DNA from: Clostridiales bacterium
GTDB taxonomy: Bacteria; Bacillota; Clostridia; Oscillospirales; Oscillospiraceae
Assembly: GCA_019418525.1 (NCBI GenBank)
Contig: DYBS01000006.1
Span: 6,469 to 33,949, forward strand
Reading direction: 5' to 3'
Length of the DNA: 27,481 bases
The translations under genes were made by a program, and so were the position numbers. Below, in pieces: positions 1 through 7,995 of this stretch; within the stretch, counting starts at the first letter, position 1; each line of letters opens with the position of its first letter. Under the pieces are notes generated by a model. The model was not told the DNA's origin. It did no database searches and was given only the letters and a program-made list of their open reading frames with translations.

Positions 1-10
1 TGGAACGAAG

Positions 11-31
11 TACAATGTCCTTGTATAAAAT
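11..31 (+). promoter_or_regulatory. Partial promoter upstream of the MBL-fold gene
   Basis: TACAAT at 11-16 and TATAAA at 24-29 are both plausible -10 boxes ahead of the gene starting at 49. A matching -35 box for the first would lie at or beyond the window edge, so the promoter cannot be defined. The ribosome site AGGAGGT follows directly. Confidence 0.35.
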
Positions 32-48
32 AGACAAGGAGGTGCCCT

Positions 49-1647
49 ATGAGGCTGACCTTTTTCGGTGCGGCCAAGGCCGTCACCGGCAGTTGCCACT
101 GCGTGGAGTGCAACGGAAAGAAGATCCTGGTGGACTGCGGGCTCCAGCAGGGCCGGGACGAACGGGACAACCGGGAATTGGACTTTAACGCCGGCTACAT
201 TGATGACGTTATCGTCACCCACGCCCACATCGACCACTCCGGCCGCATCCCTCTGTTGGTCAAGCAGGGGTTTCAGGGCAACATCTACTGCACCCGCCTG
301 ACGGGCCAGCTCCTGTCCATCATGCTGCGGGACTCGGCCCACATCCAGGAGAGCGACGCCCAGTGGCAAAACCAGAAGGGCAAGCGCGCCGGTCGGGAGC
401 CGGTGGAGCCCCTGTACACGGTGGCCGACGCCGAGGAGGCGGTGAAGCACCTGGTCACCTGCGAGTATGGCGACATCCTGGAGATCGAGCCGGGGGTGAA
501 AGTGCGCTTCACCGACGCGGGCCACCTGCTGGGCTCGGCCAGCGCCGAGGTGTGGCTCACCGAGGGCGACGAGACGCGGAAGATCGTCTTTTCCGGCGAC
601 ATCGGCAACCGGGATCAGCCCATCATCCGGGACCCCCAGTACATTCAGGAGGCCGACTATGTCCTCACTGAGTCCACCTATGGCGACCGCAACCACGACA
701 TGAGCGAAAATCCGGACTACACCGCGGACCTGGCCGCCATCATCGACGAGACCCTGGGCCAGGGGGGCAACGTGGTGATCCCCTCCTTCGCTGTGGGGCG
801 CACCCAGGAACTCTTGTATTTCATGCGGGAGATGAAGGAGGAGGGCATGGTCCGCTCGGTGCCCGACTTCCAGGTGTATGTGGACTCCCCCCTGGCGGGC
901 GAGGCCACCCGCATCTTTTCCGGGAACCTCCACGGCTACCTGGACGAGGACGCCATCGAGGCGCTGAAGGGAGGCGCTTTGTTCCGCTTCCCCGGCCTCA
1001 ACATCACCGAGACCAGTGAGGAGTCCAAGAACCTGAACCTGGACCCCACCCCCAAGGTGATCATCTCGGCCTCCGGCATGTGCGACGCCGGGCGCATCCG
1101 CCACCACCTGAAGCACAACCTGTGGCGGAAGGAGTGCACCATCGTCTTTGTGGGCTATCAGGGGGAGGGCACCCTGGGCCGGCGGCTGCTGGACGGGGTG
1201 AAGTCGGTCAAGCTCTTCGGCGAGGAGATCGCCGTCCAGGCCCACATCGTCAACTTCCACGGCCTCTCCTCCCACGCCGACCGGGATGGCCTGCTGCGGT
1301 GGATCGGCGCCTTCTCCCCCAAGCCCAAGGAGGTCTTTGTGGTGCACGGTGAGAAGGAGGTCACCGAGATCTACGCCCAGACCCTGCGGGAGAAGGGCTT
1401 CTCCGCCCACTCGGCCAACTATGAGGAGGTCTACGACCTGATCGCCGGGCGCATTGTGGCCCCGGGCATCGTGCTGGAGTCCAAGCCCGCCCGGGTGGCC
1501 GACTCGGCCTCCCCGGCCTACAAGCGACTGGAGGAGACCGGACGGAGGCTGCTGGAGGTCATCGCCCACAACCGGGGCGGTGCCAACAAGGACCTGGCCA
1601 AATTCGCCGACCAGCTCAAGGCCCTCATCGACAAGTGGAACCGCTGA
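49..1647 (+). CDS. MBL-fold beta-CASP metallohydrolase (RNA-processing type)
   Basis: The 532-residue protein is a metallo-beta-lactamase-fold hydrolase with a beta-CASP insert and an RNA-specificity C-terminal part, the architecture of CPSF73/YsdC-like ribonucleases. The zinc motif HAHIDH is at residues 58-63 (His58, His60, Asp62, His63); further metal-site elements are DAGHLLGSA, SGDIGN and, near the end, HGLSSHAD and VVHGE. The beta-CASP part carries PSFAVGRTQE and SASGMCDAGR. About 60 residues after the last motif form a Lys/Leu/Ala-rich helical tail. Start: ATG at 49 with AGGAGGT about 6 bases upstream. It stands alone, ending at a terminator shared with the convergent gene. Family membership is firm; RNase activity is inferred from the family, and a precise substrate cannot be read from sequence. 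Confidence 0.9.
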   Translation: MRLTFFGAAKAVTGSCHCVECNGKKILVDCGLQQGRDERDNRELDFNAGYIDDVIVTHAHIDHSGRIPLLVKQGFQGNIYCTRLTGQLLSIMLRDSAHIQESDAQWQNQKGKRAGREPVEPLYTVADAEEAVKHLVTCEYGDILEIEPGVKVRFTDAGHLLGSASAEVWLTEGDETRKIVFSGDIGNRDQPIIRDPQYIQEADYVLTESTYGDRNHDMSENPDYTADLAAIIDETLGQGGNVVIPSFAVGRTQELLYFMREMKEEGMVRSVPDFQVYVDSPLAGEATRIFSGNLHGYLDEDAIEALKGGALFRFPGLNITETSEESKNLNLDPTPKVIISASGMCDAGRIRHHLKHNLWRKECTIVFVGYQGEGTLGRRLLDGVKSVKLFGEEIAVQAHIVNFHGLSSHADRDGLLRWIGAFSPKPKEVFVVHGEKEVTEIYAQTLREKGFSAHSANYEEVYDLIAGRIVAPGIVLESKPARVADSASPAYKRLEETGRRLLEVIAHNRGGANKDLAKFADQLKALIDKWNR

Positions 1648-1668
1648 GTTCTCCCCATATATGCAAAC

Positions 1669-1703
1669 AGTGTCCCGGGCCGGATGGCCCGGGACACTGC
1701 TCT
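1669..1703. terminator. Bidirectional terminator between convergent genes
   Basis: Perfect 13-bp inverted repeat, 1669-1681 with 1686-1698, around a GGAT loop. A short T-rich stretch (GCTCTTTAT) follows on the + strand. It lies between the stop of the MBL gene at 1647 and the stop of the minus-strand CNNM gene at 1704, so it can serve both. Confidence 0.8.
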
Positions 1704-2990
1704 TTATGTATGCTCTTCGGTCTTTTCCACCGGCTGAGGGAGACGGGACACCAGGGCCCACTCCACCCGGCGCTCTCGCAGGGACTCCACCTGGATGTGC
1801 AGCCCGTACACGTCCACCACAGGGCGGCTGCCGTCCTCCGGAATCACCGACAGCTGGGTAAACACCAGGCCGCCCAGAGTCTCGGCCTCCTCGTCGTCGG
1901 GGAACTCCACCTCCAGGGCCTCGGCCAGCTCCTCCAGCTCTGCCGATCCGGCCACCCGCCACTGGTTCTCCCCCAGGCGGATGATCTCCTGCTCGTCCTG
2001 GGGGTCGAACTCATCGTAGATGTTGCCCACGATCTCCTCCAGCAGGTCCTCCATGGTCACCAGGCCCGCCGTACCGCCGTACTCGTCCACCACGATGGCC
2101 ATGTGGACCTTCTTGCTCTGCATGTCCCGGAAGAGCTTCACCGCGGTCACCGACTCGGGGATAAAGTAGGGGGTGCGCAGCAGCTCCCGCACCGGGACGG
2201 GCTGCTCCCCCTGGGCGTTGAGAAGGAAAGTGCGGGTGGAGAGGATGCCGATGATGTCGTCGGCGTCCTTGTCGTACACCGGGAAGCGGGACAGGCCGGT
2301 CTCTTCAATGGTGTGGAGGATCTCCGCTTCCTCGGCCCCCACCCACAGCATCACCATATCGGTGCGGTGGACCATCACGTCCCCGGCGGTGAGCTCCTTG
2401 AAGTCAAAGACGTTTTCGATCATCTCCTTCTCCCCGGCGTCGATGGCGCCCCGCTCCTCGCCCAGGTCCATCATCAGGCGGATCTCCTCCTCGGAGACCT
2501 CCTCCCGCTCCAGGTCCGGGTCGATGTGGAAAAGCCGCAGCGCCTGCCGCACCAGAAAGGCCAGGCTCCCGGTGATGGGGCGCACCACCGTCACCAGCGG
2601 GAGCAGCACCGGCGCCAGCGCGGCCAGTACCCCCAGCGGATCGTTGAGGGCCACCCGGCGGGGGATCAGCCAGGCCAGCACGTACAGGACCAACAGACAC
2701 CCCGCCAGGACCAGACAGCGCCAAGGGAACTCCAGGGGCAGCAGCGCCGTCCCCTCCCACAGGCACACCGCCTCGGCAAAGCCGCACAGCAGCCGCCACA
2801 GCGCCACTCCGCGCAAAAACGCGGCGCGGTGCCGGAGGCATCCGGCGGCCCGGACGGCCTTCTCCTCCCCCTCCCCGGCCTGGCGGCGCAGGGATGGGAG
2901 GCTCACTTCCTCCAGCGACACAGCGCAGGCGGCAAACAGCAGATCCACCACCAGTGCCGCCAACAGAACGGGTCCTATGGGCGGTAACAA
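1704..2990 (-). CDS. CNNM/CBS-pair/CorC-domain membrane protein (hemolysin-C-like)
   Basis: This 428-residue protein has the order of the CNNM (DUF21)-CBS-CBS-CorC_HlyC family, proposed magnesium or cation efflux proteins. Residues 1-150 hold hydrophobic segments (about 5-25 and 85-110, plus 120-140), followed by the acidic linker ending in the typical segment EERGAIDAGEKEMIENVF (about 178-195). The CBS pair spans roughly 200-325 with DVMVHRTDM and the IVVDEYGGTAGLVTMEDLLEEIVG signature. The last 85 residues match the CorC_HlyC domain. The start is probably TTG at 2990-2988, preceded by AAAGGGGGA; no in-frame ATG is close upstream. The N-terminal membrane domain looks shortened or diverged compared with the usual four-segment CNNM domain. 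Transport function is inferred from the family. Confidence 0.85.
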   Translation of the reverse strand: MLPPIGPVLLAALVVDLLFAACAVSLEEVSLPSLRRQAGEGEEKAVRAAGCLRHRAAFLRGVALWRLLCGFAEAVCLWEGTALLPLEFPWRCLVLAGCLLVLYVLAWLIPRRVALNDPLGVLAALAPVLLPLVTVVRPITGSLAFLVRQALRLFHIDPDLEREEVSEEEIRLMMDLGEERGAIDAGEKEMIENVFDFKELTAGDVMVHRTDMVMLWVGAEEAEILHTIEETGLSRFPVYDKDADDIIGILSTRTFLLNAQGEQPVPVRELLRTPYFIPESVTAVKLFRDMQSKKVHMAIVVDEYGGTAGLVTMEDLLEEIVGNIYDEFDPQDEQEIIRLGENQWRVAGSAELEELAEALEVEFPDDEEAETLGGLVFTQLSVIPEDGSRPVVDVYGLHIQVESLRERRVEWALVSRLPQPVEKTEEHT

Positions 2991-3042
2991 ACCAATTCCC
3001 CCTTTTGTGTCGAGTCAATCCATTTTCCATACTCTGATGTCC

Positions 3043-3048
3043 AGTATA
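3043..3048 (-). promoter_or_regulatory. Extended -10 of the CNNM gene promoter
   Basis: On the minus strand TGCTATACT gives an extended -10 (TATACT at 3048-3043). The hexamer 17 bases upstream, GTGAAA, matches a -35 poorly. It lies about 55 bases before the TTG start and back to back with the + strand promoter at 3088-3116. Confidence 0.45.
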
Positions 3049-3087
3049 GCATACCGCCCCCAACTTTTCACCCGTTCCGGAAAAATC

Positions 3088-3116
3088 TTTTGGAACGGCT
3101 CCAACTATGCTATAAT
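3088..3116 (+). promoter_or_regulatory. Promoter of the eight-gene + strand run
   Basis: TTTTGG at 3088-3093, a 17-base spacer, and a perfect TATAAT at 3111-3116. Transcription would start near 3123, giving a leader of about 37 bases before the TTG start at 3160. No other comparably good promoter was seen before 11796. Confidence 0.65.
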
Positions 3117-3159
3117 GGCCCCATGAGCGCCGCAAGCGCGAAAGAAAGGGGCTATCCCG

Positions 3160-4470
3160 TTGGAACAGGCACGTCACACCGTCTTGGCCCGGCTCACGGA
3201 GCCAGGGATCTTTCTCAAATGGCTCGTCTTTGCCGCCGGGATCGGCGTGGTGGTGGGGGGCGTGAGTACCGCCTTTTACTACGCCTTCCACTATGCCACC
3301 TACGCCCGGAACGCCTGTCCCTGGCTGATGCTTTTCCTCCCTCTGGGGGGCATGGCCATCGTGCTCCTGTACCGGGTGTGCGGCATGGAGAAAGACCGGG
3401 GCACCAACTTTGTGCTCATCGCCGTGCGGGAAAACGCCCCTCTGCGCCTGCGCACCGCGCCGCTGGTCTTTCTCTCCACCGTCCTCACCCACCTGGTGGG
3501 CGGCTCCTCCGGCCGGGAGGGAGCCATTTTGCAGATCGGCGGCTCTATCTCTTCGAAAATCGGCCGCTGGATGCGCCTGGACGACAAAGACAGCCGGGTC
3601 ATCACCATGTGCGGCATGTCCGCCGCCTTCTCCGCCTTGTTCGGCACCCCCCTCACCGCCGCCGTCTTTGCCATGGAGGTGGTGAGCGTGGGCGTCATGT
3701 ACTACGCCGCCATTGTCCCCTGCGCCGTTGCCGCCATCATTGGGCTGTGGGTGGCCCAGTTCTTTTCCGTGCCCGCCACCGCCTTCTCCCTCTCTGGGGT
3801 GCCCAACCTGTCCCCGGTGAGTCTGGCCCAGGTCATCGGTATGGGGGTGCTCTTTGCCCTGCTGTCCATTTTTTTCTGCTACGGGATGCACCTGGTGGGC
3901 CACTTTTACGACCGCTTTTTCCCCAACCCCCTGGCCCGCAGCGCCGCGGGCGGCGCGCTGGTGCTGGTGCTCACCGGGGTGGTGTGGCTGTGGGCCCCCT
4001 TTACCTTTGACTACAACGGCGCGGGCGAGGAAGTGATTGCCTCCGCCATCGCCGGAGAGGCCCGGCCCGAAGCCTTCCTTTTAAAAATTCTCTTCACCGC
4101 TGTCACGCTGGGAGCTGGCTTCAAGGGCGGCGAGATCGTGCCGGTCTTCTTCACCGGGGCCACCTTCGGCTGCACCGTTGCCCCCTTTCTGGGGCTGGAC
4201 CCCTCCTTTGGGGCGGGGCTTGGTATGGTAAGCGCGTTCTGCGGCGTCACCAACTGCCCCATGACCTCCCTTCTGATGGCCCTGGAGCTCTTCGGCGGCG
4301 GAAGTCTAGGCATGTTCACCGGACAGAGCCTTTGCCTCTTTGCGGTGTGCATCGCCGTGTCCTACATGCTCTCCGGCTATCACGGGCTGTATAGCGAACA
4401 GAAAATCGTATATAGTAAGTTCCGACCGGAATTTATCAACCGAAAGGCGAATGACGATGAAACAGACTGA
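3160..4470 (+). CDS. CLC family anion channel/antiporter
   Basis: A 436-residue polytopic membrane protein of the CLC family. The selectivity and gating signature GGSSGREG is at residues 114-121, with Glu120 in the position of the gating glutamate, and the later filter region reads KGGEIVPVFFTGATFG. The first filter element, usually GSGIP, reads GTNFVLI here (81-87). The GTN and GREG variants resemble, from memory, the fluoride/proton antiporter branch of CLC proteins rather than classical chloride members, but that is a tentative reading. Start: TTG at 3160 with AAAGAAAGGGG upstream; the only nearby ATG (3123) is out of frame. Its last bases overlap the next gene. It opens the run of metabolic and envelope genes, with no fluoride riboswitch recognised in its short leader. 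Confidence 0.88.
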   Translation: MEQARHTVLARLTEPGIFLKWLVFAAGIGVVVGGVSTAFYYAFHYATYARNACPWLMLFLPLGGMAIVLLYRVCGMEKDRGTNFVLIAVRENAPLRLRTAPLVFLSTVLTHLVGGSSGREGAILQIGGSISSKIGRWMRLDDKDSRVITMCGMSAAFSALFGTPLTAAVFAMEVVSVGVMYYAAIVPCAVAAIIGLWVAQFFSVPATAFSLSGVPNLSPVSLAQVIGMGVLFALLSIFFCYGMHLVGHFYDRFFPNPLARSAAGGALVLVLTGVVWLWAPFTFDYNGAGEEVIASAIAGEARPEAFLLKILFTAVTLGAGFKGGEIVPVFFTGATFGCTVAPFLGLDPSFGAGLGMVSAFCGVTNCPMTSLLMALELFGGGSLGMFTGQSLCLFAVCIAVSYMLSGYHGLYSEQKIVYSKFRPEFINRKANDDETD

Positions 4471-6043
4471 ACAGCTCTATTTCGGCGGACCCATTCTCAC
4501 CATGGAAGAGGGGGACGCCCCTCAGGCCGTACTGGTGCGGGGAGACCGCATCGCAGCGGTGGGAGACCTCAATGACCTGCGCGCCATAGCCCCCGGCGCG
4601 GCAGAGCGGGATCTGGAAGGCCGCGCCCTCCTGCCCGCCTTTGTGGACAGCCACAGCCACATCACCGCCGTGGCCGCCACCCTGGGCCTGTGCCAGCTGG
4701 GGGCCGCCTCCTCCCCGGCGGAGGCGGCGGAGCTCCTGGCCGCCTTCCGGCGGGAGCGGGACATCCCGGCTGGGGAGTGGGTCATCGGCTTTGGCTACGA
4801 CCACAACGTATTCCCCCAGGAAAAACCCCCCCCCCGCCAGGACCTGGACCGGGTTCTCCCCGACTGCCCCGTTCTCATTACCCACGCCTCCGGCCACATG
4901 GGGGTGGTGAACACCCTGGGGCTGGAAAAGCTGGGCCTTACGGCGGAGACACCCGACCCCGCCGGTGGCCGCCTGGGGCGGGAGGAAAGCGGACAACTCA
5001 CCGGCTATCTGGAGGAGGCCGCCTTCCTCCAAGTGAGCGCCGCTCTCCCCACCGCCACACCGGAGCAGGCCCTCACTCAGCTCCGCAAGGCACAGGAGGT
5101 CTACCTCTCCCGTGGCATCACCCTGGTCCAGGACGGGGTCACCGGCCCGGGCCAGGACGCTCTTCTGCGCACCCTGGCCCGGGAAAACGGCCTCGTGGTG
5201 GACGTGGTGGGCTACGCCGACCTCCAAAAATCCCCGGAGCTGGCCCACAAACCCGGAGTGGGCCGGTATCGGGTGGGGGGCTATAAGCTCTTCCTGGACG
5301 GCTCCCCCCAGGGGCGCACCGCCTGGATGCGCGCGCCCTATGTGGGTTCGGAGGACTACCGGGGCTACGGCGTCCACACCGACGAGGAGGTGGACGCCTG
5401 GGTGGAACAGGCCCTGCGGGAAAACCGTCAAATCCTGGTCCACTGCAACGGCGACGCGGCGGCAGAGCAGCTTTTAAACGCCTGTGAGCGCGCCCAGGAC
5501 AAGGTGGGACGGCCCATCGCCGCCATCCGCCCGGTGATGGTCCACGCTCAGCTGGTGGGGAAGGACCAGCTCCGCCGGGCCGCCCGGCTGGGGGTGATCC
5601 CCTCCTTCTTTGCCGCCCACACCTGGTACTGGGGGGACATCCATCTGAAAAACTTCGGACCGGAGCGTGGAAACGCCATCAGCCCCCTGGGCACCGCCCA
5701 AAGCCTAGGCCTCCCCTTTACCCTCCACCAGGATTCCCCAGTCATCCCCCCGGATATGGTGGAGAGTGTGTGGTGCGCCGTGTGCCGCGTCACCCGGCGC
5801 GGCGTGCAGCTGGACACCGCCGAGGCGGTGTCCCCTCTGGAGGCGCTGAAGGCCGTCACCCTCCACGCCGCCGGGCAGTACGGCCTGGCTGAGGAGCGGG
5901 GGAGCATCGCTCCCGGCAAGCGGGCCGACTTCGTCATTTTGTCCGCCAACCCCACGGCAGTATCCCATACCGACCTCCGCGCCATCCGGGTGCTGGAGAC
6001 CATCCGAGACGGGGAGACGGTGTACGCCGCCCCCAATTTCTAA
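4457..6043 (+). CDS. YtcJ-like metal-dependent amidohydrolase
   Basis: The 528-residue product belongs to the amidohydrolase-3 (YtcJ-like) group of TIM-barrel metal hydrolases. Counted from this start: metal-binding HSH at 66-68, Lys277 in GYKLFLDG (the likely carboxylated lysine), His329 in ILVHCNGD, His363 in MVHAQ and catalytic Asp426 in TLHQDSP. A small beta-sandwich of N- and C-terminal strands is also recognisable (LVRGDRIAAVG; GSIAPGKRADFVIL). The substrate is unknown; relatives act on N-acyl amino acids, cyclic amides and similar compounds. ATG at 4457 is preferred because AAGG lies 9 bases upstream; ATG at 4451 is in frame and also possible. Either start overlaps the end of the CLC gene, which indicates translational coupling. 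No signal peptide is visible, so it is probably cytosolic. Confidence 0.87.
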   Translation: MKQTEQLYFGGPILTMEEGDAPQAVLVRGDRIAAVGDLNDLRAIAPGAAERDLEGRALLPAFVDSHSHITAVAATLGLCQLGAASSPAEAAELLAAFRRERDIPAGEWVIGFGYDHNVFPQEKPPPRQDLDRVLPDCPVLITHASGHMGVVNTLGLEKLGLTAETPDPAGGRLGREESGQLTGYLEEAAFLQVSAALPTATPEQALTQLRKAQEVYLSRGITLVQDGVTGPGQDALLRTLARENGLVVDVVGYADLQKSPELAHKPGVGRYRVGGYKLFLDGSPQGRTAWMRAPYVGSEDYRGYGVHTDEEVDAWVEQALRENRQILVHCNGDAAAEQLLNACERAQDKVGRPIAAIRPVMVHAQLVGKDQLRRAARLGVIPSFFAAHTWYWGDIHLKNFGPERGNAISPLGTAQSLGLPFTLHQDSPVIPPDMVESVWCAVCRVTRRGVQLDTAEAVSPLEALKAVTLHAAGQYGLAEERGSIAPGKRADFVILSANPTAVSHTDLRAIRVLETIRDGETVYAAPNF

Positions 6044-6059
6044 GAAAGGACGCCAAATT

Positions 6060-6728
6060 ATGACCCTATTCGACATCATGGGCCCCATCATGGTGGGACC
6101 CTCCTCCTCCCACACCGCCGGCGCGGTGCGCATCGGGCTGATCACCCGGCGGCTGCTGGGCAGCCAGCCCATCGGGGCAGAGCTGGTGCTCCACGGCTCC
6201 TTCGCTGCCACCGGCCGGGGCCACGGCACCGACCGGGCCCTCATCGCGGGGCTCCTGGGTATGGAGCCCGACGACCCCCGCATCCCCCAGAGCTTCGCCC
6301 TGGCCGACGAGGCGGGTCTCACCTTCCAGTTCCGCAACGGCGTGCTAAAGGACGCCCACCCCAACTCAGTGCAGATCCGGGCCATGGACAAGGATATGAA
6401 GCGCATCACCATCGTGGCCGCCTCCCTGGGCGGCGGCCGGGTGAAGGTCACCTCGGTGGACGGGCTTCCCGCCGCCTTCACCGGCGAAAAGAATACTCTG
6501 GTCATCCGCAACGAGGACCGGGTGGGCGAGGTGGCCGCCATGGCCAATGCCCTGTCGGACAACAACGTGAACATCGCCTCCATGCAGCTCTACCGGGATG
6601 CCAAGGGCGGCGAGGCCCTTATGGTCATCGAGAGCGACGAGACCATAAGCCCGTCCACCATCGAGCGCATCCGCCAGGTGGACGGCATTCTGAGCGTGAC
6701 GTACATGGATCTGGGAGGAGGCAAATAA
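6060..6728 (+). CDS. sdaAB: L-serine dehydratase, iron-sulfur-dependent, beta subunit
   Basis: A 222-residue protein matching the beta subunit of two-subunit clostridial L-serine ammonia-lyase, which with the alpha subunit converts L-serine to pyruvate and ammonia. The N-terminal signature GPSSSHTAG is at residues 13-21. A C-terminal ACT domain covers about 148-220 (VIRNEDRVGEVAAMANAL, NNVNIASMQLYR), as usual for this subunit and possibly an effector-binding module. Start: ATG at 6060 with AAAGGA upstream, 16 bases after the amidohydrolase stop. Its TAA at 6726-6728 is immediately followed by the ATG of the alpha subunit, so the two are surely co-translated. Length and motifs are ordinary. 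Confidence 0.96.
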   Translation: MTLFDIMGPIMVGPSSSHTAGAVRIGLITRRLLGSQPIGAELVLHGSFAATGRGHGTDRALIAGLLGMEPDDPRIPQSFALADEAGLTFQFRNGVLKDAHPNSVQIRAMDKDMKRITIVAASLGGGRVKVTSVDGLPAAFTGEKNTLVIRNEDRVGEVAAMANALSDNNVNIASMQLYRDAKGGEALMVIESDETISPSTIERIRQVDGILSVTYMDLGGGK

Positions 6729-7589
6729 ATGTTCACATCCGTAGAATCTCTGCTCCACGCCGCCGAGGCGGGAGACAAGCCCCTCTGGGAGGTCATCCTG
6801 GAGGACGATATGGCCGACCGCAGTGTGGCGCGGGAAGCTTCGTGGAAGAAGATGACCGGCCTGTGGGAGGCCATGCTGGCCGCCGAGGCCGACTATGACC
6901 CCGCCCGCCGCTCGGCCAGCGGCCTGGTGGGCGGCGAGGGCGGAAAGATGGCAGAGGACGAGGCCAGCCTGTGCGGCCCCTTCCTCCAGGACATCATTAC
7001 CACCGCCCTGAAAATGGGGGAGTGCAACGCCTGTATGCGCCGCATCGTGGCCGCCCCCACCGCGGGAGCTTGCGGCGTGCTGCCGGCGGTGCTGCTGCCC
7101 ATGCAGCGGCGCTACCACTTCTCCGAGGAGCAGATGGTCCAGGCTCTCTATATCTCCGCCGGGTTCGGCCAGGTCATCGCCGCCCGGGCCTCCATCTCCG
7201 GTGCGGAGGGCGGCTGTCAGGCTGAGATCGGCTCGGCCTCCGGCATGGCCGCCGCCGCCATCACCTTCCTCATGGGGGGCTCTCCCCGGCAGATGGCCCA
7301 TGCCTGCGCCATGGCCCTCTCCAACATTCTGGGCCTGGTGTGCGATCCGGTGGCCGGTCTGGTGGAGGTGCCCTGCGTCAAGCGCAACGTGATGGGGGCC
7401 TCCAACGCCCTGGTCTGCGCCCAGATGGCCCTCTCCGGCCTCATCAACCAGATCCCCTGTGACGAGGTCATTGACGCCATGGGCGCCGTGGGCTCCAGCC
7501 TGCCCTCCGCCCTGCGGGAGACCGGCGAGGGCGGCCTTGCCGCCACCCCCTTCGGGCGCAAGGTGTCCGAGCAGATGCGGGGGCAGTAA
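6729..7589 (+). CDS. sdaAA: L-serine dehydratase, iron-sulfur-dependent, alpha subunit
   Basis: The 286-residue catalytic subunit of the iron-sulfur L-serine dehydratase. Cysteines expected to hold the [4Fe-4S] cluster are Cys163 (GGCQAE), Cys205 (CDPVAGLVEVPC) and Cys216; Cys99/Cys102 (CNACM) and Cys115 (PTAGACG) lie in conserved segments too. The cluster is oxygen-sensitive in this family, which fits an anaerobic host. It starts directly after the beta-subunit stop codon. In an amino acid fermenter, serine-derived pyruvate gives ATP and reducing power that can be balanced by glycine reduction, whose genes lie at 17204-21911; that metabolic link is inference. Confidence 0.96.
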   Translation: MFTSVESLLHAAEAGDKPLWEVILEDDMADRSVAREASWKKMTGLWEAMLAAEADYDPARRSASGLVGGEGGKMAEDEASLCGPFLQDIITTALKMGECNACMRRIVAAPTAGACGVLPAVLLPMQRRYHFSEEQMVQALYISAGFGQVIAARASISGAEGGCQAEIGSASGMAAAAITFLMGGSPRQMAHACAMALSNILGLVCDPVAGLVEVPCVKRNVMGASNALVCAQMALSGLINQIPCDEVIDAMGAVGSSLPSALRETGEGGLAATPFGRKVSEQMRGQ

Positions 7590-7623
7590 GTTCCATCCAA
7601 GCGTGAAAAAAGAGGGGTATTCT

Positions 7624-7992
7624 ATGTTCTGCTTCAACCACTTCAACTTCAATGTCCTGAGCCTGGAGCGCTCCCTGGACTTCTACGCCAAAGCCCTGGA
7701 CCTCCACCCGGTCCGCCGGAAGGAGGGCCCCGACGGCTCCTTCCACCTGGTATTCCTGGGGGATGGCAAGAGCGATTTCACCCTGGAGCTCACCGAGGTG
7801 GAGGGCCGCACCCAGCCCTACGATCTGGGGGAGTGCGAGTTCCACCTGGCCGTCACCGTTGACGACTTCGACGCCTCCTTCCGCCGCCACAAGGAGATGG
7901 GCTGCGTGTGCTATGAGAACCCGGACATGGGGGTGTACTTCATCGAGGACCCGGACGGGTACTGGATTGAGGTCCTCCCCGACCGGGACTGA
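7624..7992 (+). CDS. VOC-fold (glyoxalase/dioxygenase superfamily) protein
   Basis: A 122-residue protein with two beta-alpha-beta-beta-beta units of the vicinal-oxygen-chelate superfamily. Unit one begins FCFNHFNFNVLSLERSLDFY and unit two begins ECEFHLAVTVDDFDASF, ending with the family-typical YFIEDPDGYWIEVLPDR. Possible metal ligands are His6, Glu and His residues at the start of each unit and the Glu of WIEV. Annotated relatives are called lactoylglutathione lyase-like, but Clostridia generally lack glutathione, so the real substrate is open. The start ATG at 7624 follows AAAGAGGGGT; the longer open frame from 7459 runs inside sdaAA and is rejected. It sits between serine dehydratase and acyltransferase genes with no visible functional tie to either. 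Confidence 0.85.
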   Translation: MFCFNHFNFNVLSLERSLDFYAKALDLHPVRRKEGPDGSFHLVFLGDGKSDFTLELTEVEGRTQPYDLGECEFHLAVTVDDFDASFRRHKEMGCVCYENPDMGVYFIEDPDGYWIEVLPDRD

Positions 7993-7995
7993 GCC

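Noticed and set aside
1635..2987. A 450-codon + strand frame opposite the CNNM gene
   Set aside because: His/Gln-rich shadow crossing the terminator hairpin at 1669-1698; the minus-strand CBS/CorC protein is real.
3117..3159. Fluoride riboswitch ahead of the CLC gene
   Set aside because: The leader from the predicted transcript start is only about 37 bases, too short for the known motif, and its conserved bases were not found. GCGC-CGCAA-GCGC is a small hairpin only.
7459..7623. N-terminal extension of the VOC-fold gene
   Set aside because: It lies inside sdaAA in another frame; ATG 7624 has a good ribosome site and begins the family fold.
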